Below are positions 4,588-6,085 of a stretch of 6,085 nucleotides of DNA, in pieces. Every line of letters starts with the position of its first letter. Position 1 is the first letter of the stretch. Source of the DNA: Clostridia bacterium (GTDB lineage: Bacteria > Bacillota > Clostridia > Christensenellales > Borkfalkiaceae); assembly GCA_017628935.1 (NCBI GenBank), contig JAGBYC010000080.1:1-6085 (forward strand), read 5' to 3'. A program made the translations under genes and the position numbers. The notes under the pieces are model-generated. The model had not been told where the DNA came from. It did not search any database and saw nothing but the letters and a program-made list of their open reading frames with translations.

Positions 4588-5912
4588 TGAATAAGTTTTT
4601 TGACGACAATCTTTTGCTTTATTCAAATGAGGCAAAAGCGCTCTATAGTTCGGTTAAAAGCCTTCCTATAGTAGACTATCACTGCCATTTAGACCAAACT
4701 AAAATTGCTAGTAACGCTAAAATTTTAAATATTGGTGAACTTTGGCTTGCAGGCGACCATTACAAATGGCGCGCTATGCGACTTAACGGCGTTGACGAAT
4801 ATTTTATTACTGGTAAAGCCAGTTATAAAGAAAAGTTTATTAAGTACGCTGAAATTGTTCCTAACTTAATAGGTAACGCCCTTTATTACTGGACTCACCT
4901 TGAGTTAAAGCAAATTTTTGGCATTGATATGCCACTTAATAAAGATACTGCCGAAGAAGTTTACAATTTAGCAAACGAAAAACTTAAGTCTGTTACCGTT
5001 CAAAGTTTATTAAACGATTTTAACGTAGAGTTTATTGCTACTACTGACGACCCTATCGACAGCCTTTTAGACCATAAAACTTACGGCAATTTAACCGTTA
5101 GTCCAACTTTCCGTCCTGATAAACTTTTTAACTTTGAAAAAAGTTATATTGAAAAATTAGGCGAAGTTGCAAACGTGAAAATCGACGGGCTTGACAGTTT
5201 ATTAGTTGCGCTTGGTAATCGCTTAGATTATTTCGTTTCAAAGGGTTGCCGTATGGCAGACCACGGCATGAACACGTTCCCTACTGCATACGCTACTAAA
5301 GAAGTTGCAACTGAACTTTTTGGCCGTTATGAAAGTTTATTAGATTGCGAAAAAGAAAGTTTGAAAGGTTATTTACTTGTTTGGCTTAATAAAGAATACG
5401 CTAAACGCAATATTACCGTTCAACTTCACTTTGCCGTTATTAGAAACGTTAACTTAGATATGTTTAAGGTTTGTGGCGTTGATAGTGGTTTTGACGTTAT
5501 TAGTGAACTTCCTACCGTTGAAAACGTTTTAACCTTCCTTCAACAAATTAGCGATAGCGAACGCCCTAACACTATTTTATATACCCTTAACGACGGTAAC
5601 CTTTCGTCAATTGCGTGCTTAACAGGTGCGTTTAGAAAGGTTAAAATGGGTGCAGCGTGGTGGCTTAACGATACCGTTGAAGGTATTAGAAGAAACCTTA
5701 AAATTATAAGCGAATATTCAAGCTTAGGTAATAACTTAGGTATGCTTACCGATTCAAGAAGTTTTTCAAGCTACTGCCGTTTCGACTTCTTCCGTAGATT
5801 ATTATGCGACTACGTTGGAAACCTTGTAGAAAAGGGCGAATACGATATCGGTTCTGCTACAACCTTAGTTCAAAACATTTGCTATTATAACGCAAAAAAT
5901 ATGGTAAAATAA
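4587..5912 (+). CDS. uxaC: Glucuronate (uronate) isomerase
   Basis: A 441-residue cytosolic enzyme of the amidohydrolase superfamily that converts D-glucuronate to D-fructuronate (and usually galacturonate to tagaturonate; EC 5.3.1.12), the first pathway step. Motifs in order: VDYHCHL with the metal-binding pair H32/H34; LWLAGDHYKWRAMR near 52-65; YYWTHLELK near 93-101; TTDDP at 152-156; TFRPDK; GCRMADHG at 220-227; QLH at 279-281 followed by IRN; and TDSRS at 388-392. It is about 25-30 residues shorter than typical UxaC (around 465-475). One visible loss is the glycine-rich loop between the GxF and the G-x-WW-x-ND segments, here reduced to FRKVKMGAAWW. All recognisable active-site segments remain, so I expect it to work. 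The start is at 4587; an upstream extension to 4506 would read through uxuB and lacks a ribosome site. It ends just before a strong terminator. Confidence 0.96.
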   Translation: MNKFFDDNLLLYSNEAKALYSSVKSLPIVDYHCHLDQTKIASNAKILNIGELWLAGDHYKWRAMRLNGVDEYFITGKASYKEKFIKYAEIVPNLIGNALYYWTHLELKQIFGIDMPLNKDTAEEVYNLANEKLKSVTVQSLLNDFNVEFIATTDDPIDSLLDHKTYGNLTVSPTFRPDKLFNFEKSYIEKLGEVANVKIDGLDSLLVALGNRLDYFVSKGCRMADHGMNTFPTAYATKEVATELFGRYESLLDCEKESLKGYLLVWLNKEYAKRNITVQLHFAVIRNVNLDMFKVCGVDSGFDVISELPTVENVLTFLQQISDSERPNTILYTLNDGNLSSIACLTGAFRKVKMGAAWWLNDTVEGIRRNLKIISEYSSLGNNLGMLTDSRSFSSYCRFDFFRRLLCDYVGNLVEKGEYDIGSATTLVQNICYYNAKNMVK

Positions 5913-5926
5913 TTTATTTAAAACGT

Positions 5927-5966
5927 AAAATTCCCAAGAAAAGCCTAACTTTTCTTGGGAATTTTT
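5927..5966 (+). terminator. Strong intrinsic terminator after uxaC
   Basis: A perfect 17-bp stem (5927-5943 with 5949-5965) has a 5-nt loop CCTAA and ends in a run of five T (5962-5966). The 5' arm begins with an A-run, so the same hairpin could also terminate weakly on the opposite strand. It marks the end of the glucuronate transcription unit 14 bp after the uxaC stop. Confidence 0.92.
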
Positions 5967-6018
5967 ATTGTTAAGTTAAAATGCGTTCAACTTCGCTTAA
6001 TATGACGTTTTTATGCAT

Positions 6019-6046
6019 AAAAAAAGGTTGACCTATAAGTCAACCT
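6019..6046 (-). terminator. Intrinsic terminator of the minus-strand tRNA
   Basis: AGGTTGAC (6025-6032) and GTCAACCT (6039-6046) form an 8-bp perfect stem with a 6-nt loop. Read on the minus strand it is followed by seven T (6025-6019). It lies about 13 nt past the encoded CCA of the tRNA and has no T-run on the plus strand, so its direction is clear. Confidence 0.88.
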
Positions 6047-6059
6047 ACGCCTCTTAATC

Positions 6060-6085
6060 TGGTGCGCCTTCGGGGACTCGAACCC
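6060..6085 (-). tRNA. 3' end of a tRNA gene, cut by the window edge
   Basis: On the minus strand the sequence reads GGG, then the T-loop TTCGAGT, the T-stem 3' side CCCCG, the acceptor 3' strand AAGGCGC, discriminator A and an encoded CCA. This implies an acceptor 5' strand of GCGCCTT. The anticodon lies beyond the window, so the amino acid cannot be assigned; discriminator A argues against serine, asparagine and aspartate. It is the last gene of its transcript, given the terminator just after it. Confidence 0.9.

Noticed and set aside
5982..5995. Short motif similar, inverted, to 332-345 (CGAAGTT then CGCA)
   Set aside because: Only 11 of 14 positions match and nothing around it aligns; probably chance.
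6008..6023. Perfect 16-base palindrome TTTTTATGCATAAAAA
   Set aside because: It arises from the T-run of the tRNA terminator meeting AT-rich sequence; no flanking evidence for a binding site.

Overview
The window looks like the chromosome of a low-GC Gram-positive anaerobe, most likely an uncultured gut member of Clostridia. The evidence is AT-rich DNA, strong purine-rich Shine-Dalgarno sites, a short-chain-dehydrogenase type of fructuronate reductase, a Clostridia-style mini ferredoxin-thioredoxin reductase, a split two-gene ChrA transporter and a tRNA gene with an encoded CCA. Species cannot be fixed from the sequence.

Layout. Positions 1-361 hold no gene. They carry nearly two copies of a 160-bp tandem repeat, itself built from two related half units, followed by a short hairpin-rich stretch. 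Positions 362-1781 (minus strand) are a compact operon: two half-size ChrA-family membrane proteins overlapping by 4 bp, then a 65-residue ferredoxin-thioredoxin-reductase catalytic-like protein. A divergent control region at about 1782-1883 contains two back-to-back promoters with almost the same extended -10 sequence. Positions 1884-5912 (plus strand) are a four-gene unit: glycerophosphodiester phosphodiesterase, mannonate dehydratase (uxuA), SDR-type fructuronate reductase (uxuB) and glucuronate isomerase (uxaC). It is closed by a strong hairpin terminator at 5927-5966. The right edge carries the 3' end of a minus-strand tRNA and its own terminator.

How the genes work together. UxaC converts D-glucuronate to D-fructuronate, UxuB reduces that to D-mannonate, and UxuA dehydrates it to 2-keto-3-deoxygluconate (KDG). 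Gene order is the reverse of reaction order. KDG kinase, KDG-phosphate aldolase, an uptake system, a glucuronidase and a dedicated regulator are all absent here and must lie elsewhere if the pathway is complete. The phosphodiesterase at the head of the unit is not part of the known pathway and is the oddest member. The minus-strand operon pairs a CHR-family anion transporter with a small Fe-S/disulfide protein, which hints at a redox-linked role.

No clearly new large system is visible. The points most worth a second look are the structured tandem repeat, the ChrA/mini-FTR pairing, the apparently leaderless first chrA gene, and the phosphodiesterase in a glucuronate operon.
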